Source: Coffea arabica (taxonomy: Eukaryota > Streptophyta > Magnoliopsida > Gentianales > Rubiaceae). Taken from it: a stretch of 64,000 nucleotides of DNA. The translations under genes were made by a program, and so were the position numbers. Below are positions 10,382 to 21,831 of this stretch, piece after piece. Position 1 is the stretch's first letter. Each line of letters starts with the position of its first letter. The stretch covers positions 16,066,501 to 16,130,500 of the forward strand of contig NC_092323.1 of NCBI RefSeq assembly GCF_036785885.1. Direction: 5' to 3'. The notes under the pieces are model-generated. The model was not told where the DNA came from, made no database searches, and saw only the letters and a list, made by a program, of their open reading frames with translations.

Positions 10382-11269
10382 ATGCAGCAACAGCAGTTCT
10401 ATTCACCTGCTCTTCATCAGCATTATCATGACTACCAAACTTATCCGCCAAGGATTCGAGAAAACATGGGAATTTACGACGGACATTATGTTTTCTTCGC
10501 CTTGCCTGATCAGACTCCTTTTTACCCTGTTCCGTCAGCTTATGACTTCCCAGTTTATCCTCAATTCATTCAGCCAGGTTACGATTCTCGCGATTTTTTT
10601 CTTCCTGGCCCTCTGCAATACTACTACAGTTATCCTGCTGGAGCGATGTACTATGATCAGAATAACAATTACTATGTTAATCAAGAGCAAAACCTCCAAT
10701 TGCCCCGGAGCCATCTTCAAGAATCTGATCAGGGACCGGAACTCCTCTCCCGTTTTAGCTTTGCACCAGAAGATGAGACTGTCATACTTGATTTGGATGC
10801 GGAGGAGCACTACCCACTTGAGAACCAGCTTCAAGAATCTGATCATGGACGAAATAGTCACTTACGATTGAGCGCGAGCTTTGCACCAGAAGATGATACT
10901 CCCCTACCTGCGTTGGATGTAGAGTTCGTCAATGAGGAAGGAAATCTTGCCAGCGTCACGACTTTGATTCCTGCTGATGACCCAATTGTTGAGTTCCTGC
11001 AACAATTGGTTCCAGAAGACAGGATTAGTAAAAATAGTGGTTTGCCGGAAGCAGCCATCTCAGAGCATCCGAAAATCAGAAATTATCAAACACTTGCTGA
11101 TCAACAACCTGAAATTTGCGTAGTTTGCCAGTGCGAGTACGAGAATGGGGAGACAATTGGAACTCTAGAATGCGGGCATGAGTACCATGCCGGTTGCATC
11201 AAAAGGTGGTTAATGAAGAAGAATGTTTGCCCTCTTTGCAAACGTGAAGGAATTCAACAGAAAAGCTAG
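10382..11269 (+). CDS. RING-H2 E3 ubiquitin ligase, copy 1
   Basis: This probably transfers ubiquitin from an E2 enzyme to unknown substrates. The 295-residue product begins MQQQQFYSPALHQHYHDYQ. An ATG at 10,334 would add 16 residues, but that codon is not kept in the copy at 58,352, so the shared ATG is chosen. The N-terminal half is rich in Tyr, Pro and Gln. Residues about 115-190 hold two imperfect repeats that begin LQESD and contain SFAPED. The C-terminal RING-H2 finger is C3H2C3, with Cys246, Cys249, Cys264, His266, His269, Cys272, Cys283 and Cys286 all present. No signal peptide or membrane span is visible. The RING resembles those of the HIP1/MBR-type ligases, but the rest of the protein is not recognised. 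Single exon. A broken RLK follows 430 bp downstream in the same orientation, as in copy 2. Confidence 0.88.
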   Translation: MQQQQFYSPALHQHYHDYQTYPPRIRENMGIYDGHYVFFALPDQTPFYPVPSAYDFPVYPQFIQPGYDSRDFFLPGPLQYYYSYPAGAMYYDQNNNYYVNQEQNLQLPRSHLQESDQGPELLSRFSFAPEDETVILDLDAEEHYPLENQLQESDHGRNSHLRLSASFAPEDDTPLPALDVEFVNEEGNLASVTTLIPADDPIVEFLQQLVPEDRISKNSGLPEAAISEHPKIRNYQTLADQQPEICVVCQCEYENGETIGTLECGHEYHAGCIKRWLMKKNVCPLCKREGIQQKS

Positions 11270-11699
11270 TTGAGAATTTAAGAGCAGTTCTGTTTCTCAG
11301 AATCTGGAAGGCTCTCCTCCGCTTTCTGGATTCTTTTTGTATTATTCTTTATTTTGTTTGGATTTGTGACATAAGTTAGGAAAGCTATGAACTTTCTTTG
11401 TTTAACTACTGTTATTGATCTATATTTGAGTTGCACAGAAATTCTTGAAGTTTGTTCCTGAATTTGCAAACTAAGCCTACTATGTGATACGTTTGAACTT
11501 TTAAAACAGAGTTTAAGGTTCTGCAATTGCAAATTTTAAAGGAATTTTTTTTGGATTTGTCATCTGATGAAGTTGCTTCTCAAATATCATCTTAAAATAG
11601 AGTTTAAGGTTCTATAATTGCAAATTTAAGGAACTTCTTGGATGAGTCATCATGACTTGAGAAATTATGGAGTGCTGATGTGCTATGAACCTTAAGGAG
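11270..11699 (+). other. RING 3' flank, duplicated spacer
   Basis: This RING-to-RLK spacer occurs again, inverted, at about 41,690-42,105 and 58,010-58,350, including phrases such as AACTACTGTTATTGATC and GAAATTCTTGAA. It holds the RING 3' UTR. The short segment TAGAGTTTAAGGTTCT is itself repeated (near 11,510 and 11,598). Confidence 0.65.
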
Positions 11700-12812
11700 C
11701 AATTGACTCGAATATTGCTCTTGGCAAGGTCAAGTAATCCTCTAAAATGCAGAAAGGAAGAAGTTCGTGTCTCTGTCCCTGTAATTCGGATTTCTCTTGC
11801 TGTTCTAGGAGTTCTGATATCTGTAATTGCCGGAGTTTATGTTCGTAGAAATCAGGTATGGGCTTATAAGCAGATATTACTACGATCAAGAAATGTTGAA
11901 TTTCTTGAGAATGTGGCTCCAAGGGCCTGTACTTTTGCTGACTTGGAGCAAGCAACAAATGAATTCAGAGAAGTGTTGGGCAGAGGAACATTTGGGGCTG
12001 TGTGCAAAGGGATTATGCCAGATTCTGAGAAGGTTGTGGCTATGAAGAAACTTTAGAAAGTATTAGCAGAAAGCGAAAAGGAGTTTCAGAATGAAATCAC
12101 GGTGATTGGGAAAACACATCACCGCAATCCTGTCCGGCTGCTCGGCTACTGCCTTGATGGAGCTAAAAGGCTTCTAGTTTATGAGTATATGAGCAATGGT
12201 TCATTGGCTGACGTCCTTCTCAAACCAGAGAACCATCCGAGTTGGGATGAAAGAACTAAAATTGCCTGCGACATTGCAAGAGGTATTCTTTACTTACATG
12301 AAGAATGTGAGACACAAAATCATCCATTGTGACATCAAACCTCAGAATATACTCATGGATGAAAACAGGTGTCCCAAGATTTCTAATTTTGGGCTTGCAA
12401 AGCTATTAAAGCATGATCAAACAAGAACTTACACAAACTTTAGAGGAACTAAAGGCTATGTTGCACAGGAAAATGCCTGCGACAGTTAAAGCAGACGTTT
12501 ACAGCTTTGGAATTGGGCTGTTGGAGATCATATGCTGCTGAAAAAGTCTAGACTGGAGCTTTTTCTGGGGATCAAGCTGTTCTTGAAGATTGGGCTTGCC
12601 ACTGTTTCAAAGCCGGAGAGCGGCATAAATTGGTTGGTGATCAGGATGTTGTTGACACGAGAAAACTGGAAAGAATGTTGCAAATAGCTCTCTGGTGCAT
12701 CCAGGATAAGCCAGCACTTCGTCCATCCATGAAGAAAGTACTTCCGATGCCCGAAGGAACTGTTGATATTCCAGATCCTCCCAGTCCTACATCATTTTTA
12801 AGTTCCACATAA
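11700..12812 (+). pseudogene. Lectin receptor kinase fragment beside RING copy 1
   Basis: Homology begins at the end of the ectodomain and runs through the linker, the membrane segment (about 11,770-11,850) and the whole kinase domain to the final PPSPTSFLSST. Inactivating changes are visible: a TAG stop at 12,054-12,056 just after the ATP-binding lysine (VAMKKL), a frame change near 12,315 before the catalytic HCDIKPQN, another near 12,470 around the activation segment, and further breaks before 12,630. The membrane and kinase parts are most similar to the copy at 27,463. The lectin ectodomain is absent. It lies on the plus strand, opposite to the other RLK copies. Confidence 0.88.
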
Positions 12813-13209
12813 TTCTAGTTTTTTTTTTTTTTTTTTTTTTTTTGCAACACACTTTCTCTTTGAAGGCTTTAAATTCTGTTAATACTTGAATAGTTGCCAT
12901 AAATTTTCGTAGACTTGTTAATCATACTGACTTGGCCACGAGCATAAATTCGACAACTTCATTTACATGTAGCACTTCCGTACATGCTTGCTCATAAACT
13001 AGAACGATTTGCACTTAATCTAATTAGTGATGAAAGAAGAGAACTGAGAATTGTTTTTTTTTTCCCTCTAAATAATAGACAGCATAGAAACATCCTTTCA
13101 AACTATGTATGCAACTAAACGAACCCTTTTTATGCTTTATGTTTGATCCACAAACAATAGATATATAGTTAAATATTATTTTTGGATAAAAATTCATAAA
13201 TCTTGAATT
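12813..13209. other. Spacer
   Basis: There is a 25-base T run at 12,819-12,843 and no supported gene. The text up to about 13,060 resembles degenerate 3' flank. Nothing further is recognised. Confidence 0.45.
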
Positions 13210-14100
13210 CAAATTCCCCTGTCCCCTGCTGCAATGATGTACATAGGGAGGGTAGGCAGGGGCAGCCAGCCGCCCTACCCGCAAAATTTTCCAAAACTTC
13301 TGATATTTTATATTTAAATTTGACCTCTATCATTTTGTCCCCTCAACAAGTTTTAGCTCATCCTAGTATATAGACACACACGCATACGCATATACATATA
13401 CATACATACATTTATACATACATGCATGCATGCATACATACAAACATACATACTCTAAATTTCATTATTACAAATTTAATGTATTTAGTATGTACTTATA
13501 TTAGTTAAGGTAAAGAAACAAATAATTGACAAACAAAAAAGAAATTTAATCATATTTAGAATTATATTTATTTGCGATCGACTTGATATGTTAGTCCAAA
13601 GCCAACACCTAACCAACAAGCAAGCATCCATCTTTTCCCACATTCCTTCAACTCATTTCAAATATCCACTCTTCCCAAAACTCCATTTTTTCAAAGGCAA
13701 GTCTAATTTTTTTCCTTTACAATTCCTTTATAATTTGATTCATAAACATTCATTATTTGGACACAGATACTTATTTTAAAATTGTGATTTAGATTATTTT
13801 TTATGATTATTAATTTGCCAATTGTTCTTAATCTAAAATCTGTATCTTAAAATTCTTGAGTTATTTTTTATTGGGTTAATGTTTATTTATTGAATTTAGT
13901 TAATGACTATATGATTTTGGTCCATGAGCTAATTTTCATCTTCTGCTTTATATTTTGTCTCTTCTTATTAAAAAAATTTAGTGTTTAGTTATCACCTATT
14001 AAACTTTGGTTTTAAGACTTTAATTTTAGATTAGAGCACATCATTTGTTTTGATAATTTTTGTTAATCATTGTTTGATCATTCCCTTCCCCTAAACCCTT
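13210..14100 (+). repeat. Dispersed repeat, copy 1 (inverted partner at 25,970)
   Basis: The sequence from about 13,290 to 14,097 is found as its reverse complement at about 25,975-26,610. Shared phrases include CAACAAGCAAGCATC, AAATATCCACTCTTCCCAAAA and GATCATTCCCTTCCCC. It contains a TACA/TATA microsatellite at 13,373-13,452, which corresponds to the pure TA run in the partner copy. No coding potential is evident. It is probably an old transposon copy of unknown type. Confidence 0.65.
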
Positions 14101-14461
14101 GTATACTATCTCTCATCTCCTAAGAACCCTCTCTCACCACCCATGTATAAAATTACATGTCGTCTCTTGTGTGCCCTTATGTGTCTCTTTGTAGTATGTC
14201 AATCCACCTATTTATAAGGAACATTATTTGACCAAAATCCAAATAACAACGGGAAATAATTCTGATTCCTAAGCTTATACAAAATAGAAAATAATTTTTA
14301 ATCCTAAACAAAATAGGAAATTTCTTGATTACTACTTCAAATAACTAAAACTAATTAGGAAACTAGTTACTTCCACACAAAACAAGAATCCTGCCTAAAA
14401 AAAATTAAGCCAATTTCCTAACACAAACCTTATGCCCAGTTTTAATGAGTACGAACAGAGT
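14101..14461. other. Spacer
   Basis: AT-rich text with several AAATAGGAAA-like phrases and no supported gene. Confidence 0.4.
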
Positions 14462-14822
14462 CTAAATATACCATCCACATCAAGTTTTGGGGGATATATA
14501 TTTCCATCCTGCGGATATCCTCCGTCAGTTAGATTAACGATATAGTTGAATTGATCAAGTAAGGATGATCAAAGCTCCTACAGAATCATCAGTTTCAGAA
14601 GCACTAGAAAACAGCTCCTGACCATTTGACAACTTCTGGCCAGGTAACAAAGTTTTCGTTGGATGCTCAAAGCTCTGCCAAACAATCTCCTATTCTCCTT
14701 ATCCGAATTGTATATGACAAAAATTTCCTGAATCCAACATGGAAGCCGAGGAAGTACTGCTAGAAGCATTAACAATAATAATGTCATTGCTTCATGGTTG
14801 CTGCAAAATTACCCTACCTTCG
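14462..14822 (-). pseudogene. Lectin RLK ectodomain fragment
   Basis: On the minus strand this matches part of the ectodomain of the intact RLK (compare 18,061-18,550), including the GNFVLYNSDKE-like and WQSFEHPT-like stretches. An internal deletion near 14,555-14,575 joins two non-adjacent parts, and frame breaks are present. The open frame at 14,578-14,787 is a shadow frame of the relic. Confidence 0.75.
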
Positions 14823-16490
14823 CTTGATAACCATGGTTCACCGTCGCGGGTCACAGTCACGATTATTTCACATCCGTCACAGCATATCAGTGGGATATCG
14901 GGTGATACGCACATTATAACACATAAAAATTTTCAAAAATCTGAAAATATTACTAAAAATAGTAAATATCAAAAAAGACATAATTTGAAAAAAAATATCG
15001 GATTTCGAGTGGACTCGGATATTTTGGACGATTCCATGCATCACGGTTCGAATTGGTCAATATCGGTTGGGTCAGAGCGAGTCGCAGCAATAAAGATTTG
15101 GGGATCCACTTTCAATAATGTCCACAGAAATTTTAGTTTTGAGGATTAATCATCATCTTTCATATTTTAATGGAGCTTACGGAAATTCTTACAGACCATT
15201 TATCAGCGGATCCTAATTCCTACACACTATTTGCAGTTCCAATTTTTCACTACCATTCTTTTGACTATACAAAACTGGATTTAATTTTTCCAAATTAAGC
15301 ATATCACCCGGAAGCTTCCCAGTTCTGATTTCTAGACAACCTGTATGGTCCACAATTAGTATTCTGAAAATTCAGTTCCATCTTAATGAAAACTTTGAAA
15401 ACCTTAGTCCACACAATAACTCAATCTTGTTAACGTATTAGATGGTACATTTTTATTGGAGAAAAACCTATAAGGTCACGTGAAAGATATTTTATCAAAT
15501 ATAAAACTGGAATAGAGTACAATCCTAGTAGGTGAACATTTTTCGAATTATTATATTATGAGCAACATTAACTGCAGTAATAAATTTGAACAATTTAGTA
15601 CCTGAAATGTATTGAAATTTTCACCAAGCCTTGAAACTAGCACCTTATAGGCAGATTTTTGTTTTTTTTTTTTTTGCCTTTTAACAAATTCGGAATCTAA
15701 ATAATTTGAAAATTTAACCCGTCAAAGAGATAACAATATGGTTGTGAAAATTTTTCATTTTAACGTAAACATTTCCTTTAATCTCTTTATCAGCACGCTC
15801 AAAGAGAAGTTTCAAGAAACCTTTTTCTTTTATTTTCTTCTTCTTTTTTTTTTTTAAATATGTATAAGACTCATATAACCTAACTTACAACTCTTCAATT
15901 ACCACTAACCTAAACACTATCATGAAGTTAGAATAGTCTAAACTCGCAACTTGTAATACTTTAGTAAAAAACTCGTAGTATTTAATAACTCTTCAAGATT
16001 TTGATCACTAAACCAAGATTTCATCGACTTCTCTTTGTGCAAATAGTCAACCGCAATTATGTCCAACAGTTACCAACATTCAAGCTGCAGCTCTAGACAG
16101 TGCCCGAGTAAGAAACGATGATGTTGTAAAACTATACCTCAAATTCCAATTGATTTTTTAAATTGTGGTTTTCTTTATTTTGCACTTCCACTTTTTCAGC
16201 ATGATGGGCTAATTTGGTGTGCTGAATCTTGTTCGGCTAATTGAAACATAGTTGTCTAAAATGCCGTAGTGTTATGGCTCAGAGTGGTATAGAATCTTCA
16301 ATCAGAAACTCATATTTTGACAGACTGGTAATAAACTGTAAAATAATAGTAACCTTCTGGATATCAATCCAAAAGCCTTAGGGGGGGAAAAAACACTTAT
16401 CCAGAATCCTACAACTAATTTTTCTTTTGCCACGATATGAAAGGATTTAAGGTAATAGTGTGACGCTAAAAAACCAAACACAAACTACAA
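14823..16490. other. Spacer with duplicated RLK upstream sequence
   Basis: The segment 15,110-15,540 is a diverged copy of 19,118-19,540, the region upstream of the intact RLK (shared: ACTATACAAAACTGGATTTA, CAATCTTGTTAACATATT-like). This indicates that the relic at 14,462 once had the same promoter region. Nothing is recognised in 15,540-16,130. The final 350 bases are the 3' flank of the RLK, related to 23,200-23,510 and 53,930-54,160. Confidence 0.55.
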
Positions 16491-18839
16491 TTATATGGCA
16501 CTTAGAAAAGATGTAGGACTTGGAGGAACTGGAATATCAACAGTTCCTTCCAGCATCAGAACGACTTTCTTCATGGATGGACGAAGAGCAGGCTCATCCT
16601 GGATGCACCAGAGAGCTATCTTGATCATTCTTTCCAGTTCTCTCACTTCAAGAACCTCCTGATCACCAACCAATTTATATAGCTCCCTAGCCTCGAAACA
16701 CTGATAAGCCCATTCTTCAAGAATAGCTTCATCCCCAGAATAGGTCCAGTCTGCATTTTTTCGGTAGCATATGATCTCTAATAGCATAATTCCAAAGCTG
16801 TAAACATCTGCTTTTACTGACACGGGCAAGTTCCGGAACCATTCTGGTGCAACATAACCTCTTGTTCCTCTTACTGCAGTACAAGTTCTGGTTTGATCAT
16901 GTTTTAATATCTTTGCCAACCCAAAATCAGAAATCTTGGCACACCTGTTTTCATTCATGAGTACGTTCTGAGGTTTGATGTCACAATGGATGATTTGTGT
17001 CTCACACTCTTCATGAAGGTAAAGAATACCTCTTGCAATGTCACGGACAATTCTAATTCTTTCATCCCAACTCAGGCGGTTCTCTGGTTTGTACAGGATA
17101 TTTTCCAATGATCCATTGCTCATATACTCGTAAACTAGAAGCCTCTTAGTGCCATCAAGGCAGTAGCCCAGTAGCCGGACAAGATTACGATGATGTGTTT
17201 TCCCAATCACTGTGAGTTCATTCTGAAACTCCTTTTCCCCTTCTGCTAATACTTTCTCGAGTTTCTTTACAGCCACAACCTTCTTGGAATTTGGCAAAAT
17301 CCCTTTATACACAGCCCCAGACGCTCCTCTGCCCAACTCTTCTCTGAATCCCTTCGTTGCTTGATCTAGTTCAGCAAAGCTAAAGGCTGTTGGAGCTACA
17401 TTCTGCACAAATTCAACATTTCCAATTTGCGATATCTGCTTATATGCTGATACCTTAATTCTGCAAACATAAACTCCAGCAGTTACAGAGATCAGGACTC
17501 CAGAAACAGCAAGGGAAATCCCAATAATCAGGATATACAAACGACCTTCTTCCTTTCTTTTTTTGGGAGGATTATTGTGAATTTCACTTACACCTTCATC
17601 CTTAGTTGCAGGTTTTCCTACCTTGACTAGAGCAATATTGAAGTCACTTACTCTTTTTCCATATGTCAATGGGAGCCTCTGCTTCTTGCATTGTCCATCT
17701 TTGAAGAATGCCGCTTCACAGTTGCAATCTTCAAGACAAATCTTTGCACAATCTTCTCTCGTGTTTGTTTCCAATATGAAAAAGGGGTTATCTTCCCATA
17801 TAGTAGATTCCAAGTACTCAATGGTGTAATTGACCATTGGATCCGTGGAATTACAGCTACCTGCAATAAAACTTCTCTCACAGCCCGAGCTCCAATTGCC
17901 TTGATTGACAAAGTCAAATCCAGTAAGGCATTTGCATTCAACCAAGTTATCCAGTTTTGTACAGAAGCCATTGAACCCACAAAGGCCTTTAGGATCACAT
18001 TTATCAGCTGAAGATGCCCATAGGATCGACCAATTGCCCTTCTGATCTAACGAATGTGAATACAATCGGAAAATACCATCCACATCAATCTTCATCAAAT
18101 AGATCATCTTGTTCTGAGGCTGTCCTCCATCAGAAAGATTCTGCACTATATTAACACTTGAATTGATCAAGTACAGATGCCCATCATCCTGGAGATTTAG
18201 AGTTATATTTGGACCGTCTCCACCAGTTCCAGATGCCCAGTAAGCATTTTCCGCCACATCTGTTGTGCCCACAGGGTACTGTACAAGGTGTCCATCCGTT
18301 TGCATCTTCAGACGAAAAATTCCTCTTGAATCGTCAGTTTCTGAAGCACTGGATATGAGCTCGTGATCAGCTGCCAATCGCTGACGAGGCAATAAACTAT
18401 TAGTCGGATGCTCGAAACTTTGCCATATGATTTCCTTATCAGAATTGTATAACACAAAATTTCCAGAATCTAACATGGAAGCTGAAGAAATCGGTTCCAA
18501 AGGATCAGCAACAGTTATGTCTTGGCCTTCTGGCTGTTGCAAAATGAGCCTGCCATCTGTAGACAAAATCAGCGAAACATTGCTCGAAAAAATGGGGTTA
18601 TCCCTGTTGGCAGTCCAAACTGCAGTCTTTTCAGGAATTCCAGCAAGAAAAATCCCCACAGCATAGCCATTGCGTTGCTGATAGAATCCAAAAGCAAATA
18701 TTCCAGATGGCGACAACCATGATGATGAGTTGCCTGTGGGCGTTAGAGAAGAACCTAAGCTAATGTTAAGAGGGCTTTTTTGAGTTGCTATTCCTGAATA
18801 GAATGCTGATGATAGGACGAAGAACAAAAAAGCAGCCAT
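16491..18839 (-). CDS. G-type lectin S-receptor-like kinase (RLK-A)
   Basis: Probable plasma-membrane receptor kinase of the LECRK1/LECRK3-like G-type lectin class; the ligand is unknown. The product has 782 residues from the ATG at 18,839. The frame stays open for seven more codons to a TTG, which is not used here. Order of parts: signal peptide 1 to about 20; bulb-type lectin domain about 25-150 with further lectin-like sequence to about 275; Cys-rich EGF-like region 281-320; PAN-like region about 329-405; membrane span about 434-458; kinase about 500-770. Kinase landmarks are the glycine loop GRGASG (503-508), Lys525, HCD 618-620 (non-RD), Asn625, DFG 638-640 and APEW 664-667. The loop has Ser507 where family members usually have Phe. 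Many N-glycosylation sites (NIS, NSS, NVS, NIT, NLS, NWS) lie in the ectodomain. Single exon. A TATA-like TATATTTATA lies 77 bp upstream. The 5' part is almost identical to the copy at 54,165. Confidence 0.93.
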   Translation of the reverse strand: MAAFLFFVLSSAFYSGIATQKSPLNISLGSSLTPTGNSSSWLSPSGIFAFGFYQQRNGYAVGIFLAGIPEKTAVWTANRDNPIFSSNVSLILSTDGRLILQQPEGQDITVADPLEPISSASMLDSGNFVLYNSDKEIIWQSFEHPTNSLLPRQRLAADHELISSASETDDSRGIFRLKMQTDGHLVQYPVGTTDVAENAYWASGTGGDGPNITLNLQDDGHLYLINSSVNIVQNLSDGGQPQNKMIYLMKIDVDGIFRLYSHSLDQKGNWSILWASSADKCDPKGLCGFNGFCTKLDNLVECKCLTGFDFVNQGNWSSGCERSFIAGSCNSTDPMVNYTIEYLESTIWEDNPFFILETNTREDCAKICLEDCNCEAAFFKDGQCKKQRLPLTYGKRVSDFNIALVKVGKPATKDEGVSEIHNNPPKKRKEEGRLYILIIGISLAVSGVLISVTAGVYVCRIKVSAYKQISQIGNVEFVQNVAPTAFSFAELDQATKGFREELGRGASGAVYKGILPNSKKVVAVKKLEKVLAEGEKEFQNELTVIGKTHHRNLVRLLGYCLDGTKRLLVYEYMSNGSLENILYKPENRLSWDERIRIVRDIARGILYLHEECETQIIHCDIKPQNVLMNENRCAKISDFGLAKILKHDQTRTCTAVRGTRGYVAPEWFRNLPVSVKADVYSFGIMLLEIICYRKNADWTYSGDEAILEEWAYQCFEARELYKLVGDQEVLEVRELERMIKIALWCIQDEPALRPSMKKVVLMLEGTVDIPVPPSPTSFLSAI

Positions 18840-19230
18840 GTATGGAAATTGGAGATGCAATAGAAGAGAAGCCGGTTTTCTCTTGCTTTTCTGTGTATCC
18901 TACTTGCTTTCTTAGTATAAATATAAGACTTGCGTCGAGATTTGGCATGGTTGACTCCTCAAGTCTTTGCAACAACTCAGGTCTTCCGAGGAAAAAATTT
19001 GTATTGGCAGTTCTACAGCAGCAATAAATGTTTCTGTTGACAATTGACAATTTCAACTACCATTTGTACTGAAATTCTATAGAGAACTTACCATGCAGAG
19101 TAAAGACTGGGGGATCTTCCTTCAATAATGTCCACAGAAGTCCTAGTTTTGATGGACTAATCGTCTTTCAGATTTTACTGGATCTTACGAAAATTCTTAC
19201 AAATTGCTCGTCAACGGATCCTAATTCCTG
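18840..19230 (-). promoter_or_regulatory. RLK-A promoter and 5' UTR
   Basis: TATATTTATA on the minus strand (plus 18,916-18,925) lies about 77 bp before the ATG. Over 18,381-19,218 the sequence is nearly identical to 56,052-56,908, in front of and inside the other intact RLK. Two reading frames in the opposite direction here are shadows. Confidence 0.6.
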
Positions 19231-21426
19231 TGCATTATTTTCAGTTTGAACCTTTCACTACCATTCTTTTAACTATACAAAACTGGATTTAATTTTTCCG
19301 CATTAAGTATATCATCTGGAAGCCACCCATTTCTGATTTCCAACAACCTTTATGGTCCACAATTAGCATTCTGAAGAATCAGTTCCATCTTACTGAAGCC
19401 TTTGAAAACCTTAACCATAACTCAATCTTGTTAACATATTAGATGGTATATTTTTTTGGAGAAAAAACCTATAAGGTTACGTGAGAGATATTTTATCAAA
19501 TATAAAACAAAATAAAGTACAATCCTAGTGAGCGAACTTTTTTGAATGATTTATTAGCCCTTTCTCGTTAAAAAAAAAAAAGGAATGTAACACAAGGACT
19601 TCTGATGCTGTCAACCATCCTAGTACTACCCTTGCCCGCTGTTATTAATACTTCTAAAGCTGTACTACATACGTTAGAGGGGTCAATTCTGAAGAATTAG
19701 AAGTCTGTGAGAGGCGTTAGAGAGTCGATTTTGCACCTTCGAATGCTGAACTTGATGTTGAAGTTTTAGCCTCTGACCCTACTTTTCTTATTCCACCAGC
19801 ACGGCCTTTATACTTGAGATACTGAGATTATGAACTATATTATTAGATCAGGTGTTCTGCATTTAAATATAATTAGTTTGAGTGTGAAAGAAACAATTGA
19901 ATGTAAATTAAGGGGTGCTAATCAATGCCAAACTTCATGGATCCAATTGGTGCCACTGACCATAGAAGTCTAGAATAAGGCTTCTTCACTATCACTCTCA
20001 ACCAGTAAGCTAAAACAAATTTGGCCAAGAAAAAAAAATGCTAATTTTTAATTTTTTTTAACTCCAATGTCAAAATTAAAGTTCATAATTACCGGATAAA
20101 CCATTCTAACAGAGCATTTGATGATTCGTTATGTTAGGGTTGAGATTAAAGATGTATATTGCACATGGCAGAAATTTAATCGTGCATGCAACATTAGAAA
20201 GTGAACTTCTAGTTTTGGTCTCAGTTGGATGCTTCATGTGTGCTTCTTGCTTTACCTAGTGGTGTGCTAGTAGAGGCTGAGTTGAATCCATAACAACGGA
20301 TAGAGCTCGATTTGTTAAAGGCTCGAGTTGATTTTGATTTCTAACAAGGTCGAGTTCGAATTCGAATAAGAATTAAGATTCGAGTAAGTTACTAAATTGA
20401 GCTCAAATTACTAGTTATCCGGCTAGTTAAGGTTCTATAAGGCTCAAACAGTTTTTTGGGAAAACAAAACTTTGACCATAATTTATGAATTCAGTTAATA
20501 TAGGGAACATATCATGAATATGTGCACATTAAAAGATTCTATGCTTGTTTCTTTCTCTTGTTTGAGACAGGTCGTGAACGTAGAATATTGTAGTAATTTA
20601 CAATGAAAGAAGTTGGGACGAAATTGTTAATAATAGATTACCTAAAGAAATAGGTGAAAGAAAATTCCTCCCAAGATTTAATAGTTGATCCATTCTCTGC
20701 CTTGGTAAAGTCCGCTTTGTTGCAATAGGAACGAACCAGAATAAATAAGTTTTAGCTAATGTAATAAAGATACCAATTACTGATGTAAATCGAAGTATTG
20801 TCATGACAAGTCCCGGATGTGGATGGATGATGACACAAGTCTAGCTCTACTCCCAAAGTTAAAGAATTTGAACTTCCATTCCAAACTAATTGGTAGTGAT
20901 TAAGAGAATCAAGAACTTGATTAATTATTAATCCATTAAGTCTCTTGTCCAACTACTGGACTCATTTGGGATCCTCTGGTTTCTCTCCATATAATTATAT
21001 CTAAATTACTATAAGTACATAAAATTATCTATTATGTTATTACTTTTATTTTGATGACTAGATCGACATACTAAAAAACGATATCTATTCGAGAATACTT
21101 CATTCAAATTTGCATGAAATATTTATGTAATAAAATTTGCAACAATTAATCAAATGCCAAAACTTAGTCAATGTAATACCGAATTTTGTGGACAACTAAT
21201 ACAAGTGCCGAAGTATATTCACATTGATTTTGATGTTGGTGTTTGAGTGGGATCCAGGGAAGTAATTAGGAAATGGTTTTATTTTTTTTTATTAGAAGAA
21301 TGGGGGTTTTCTGTTAGTATTATCAGCATTAACTGCAGAAATTTTTTCATAAATAAAAAATGAGGGGTAGTTTGGGACAGGGGTAGTGTCGTAAGCACCT
21401 TTTTTGGGGGTACAGGGAAGCTCTTA
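19231..21426. other. Spacer, RLK upstream flank and unrecognised sequence
   Basis: The segment 19,231-20,000 is upstream RLK flank, and its part 19,780-19,990 is repeated at 25,155-25,385 (shared: TGAATGTAAATTAAGG, CTAATCAATGCCAAACTTCA). The segment 20,280-20,450 carries a GAGCTCGA and CGAGTT-rich repeat like those at 35,380-35,800. Nothing is recognised in 20,460-21,420. Short frames at 20,598-20,952 have no family match that I know. Confidence 0.45.
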
Positions 21427-21490
21427 GGATGTCACAATGGATGATCTGTGTCTCACATTCTTCATGTAAGTAAAGAATACCTCTTGATGA
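21427..21490 (-). pseudogene. Tiny RLK kinase relic
   Basis: GATGTCACAATGGATGATC and the following bases through ATACCTCTT match, on the minus strand, the catalytic-loop coding region of the intact RLKs (compare 16,976-17,035). About 60 bp are kept and unrelated sequence lies on both sides. It marks a former or deleted RLK copy. Confidence 0.6.
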
Positions 21491-21831
21491 TTCGGCTTGA
21501 TTTCGTCTAGCTCATGTGGCAAATCGAGTCAAGCTCTAACTTTAAAAAGCTATACTCAAGATTTTTGTTTTGTCAAGCCCAATCAAGTTTATTTATTAGT
21601 TAATTTTAGTTTTTAGTTTTAGTTTTGTTTAATTTTTAATTTTTTAGTTTTTTATTTAATTTTGAACCTCTGATTTTTTTAGTCGGTTTAATTTCAGTTC
21701 GATTCAATTACATTCCTGTGCAAAATGATATGTATTGTTATTGTAAAGATGTATTATAGTGTATTGCATAGTTTCTTCAATACGAAATTGACAATTTTGA
21801 CATATCTTTGGATGATATTTTGTAAAATTTC
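21491..21831. repeat. Diverged GAG/CTC-rich repeat and RLK 3' flank
   Basis: Phrases such as GCAAATCGAGTCAAGCTC and CAAGCCCAATCAAG recur in 53,420-53,660, and 21,715-21,831 parallels 53,650-53,765 (TGCAAAATGATATGTATTG against TGCAAAATGACGTGTAATG). The two stretches are paralogous downstream flanks of RLK genes. Confidence 0.5.

Noticed and set aside
18840..18860. Longer RLK-A start using an upstream TTG (same for RLK-C and RING copy 3)
   Set aside because: TTG is not a normal start in plant nuclear genes, and the downstream ATG directly gives a good signal peptide (RLKs) or the conserved first residues (RING).
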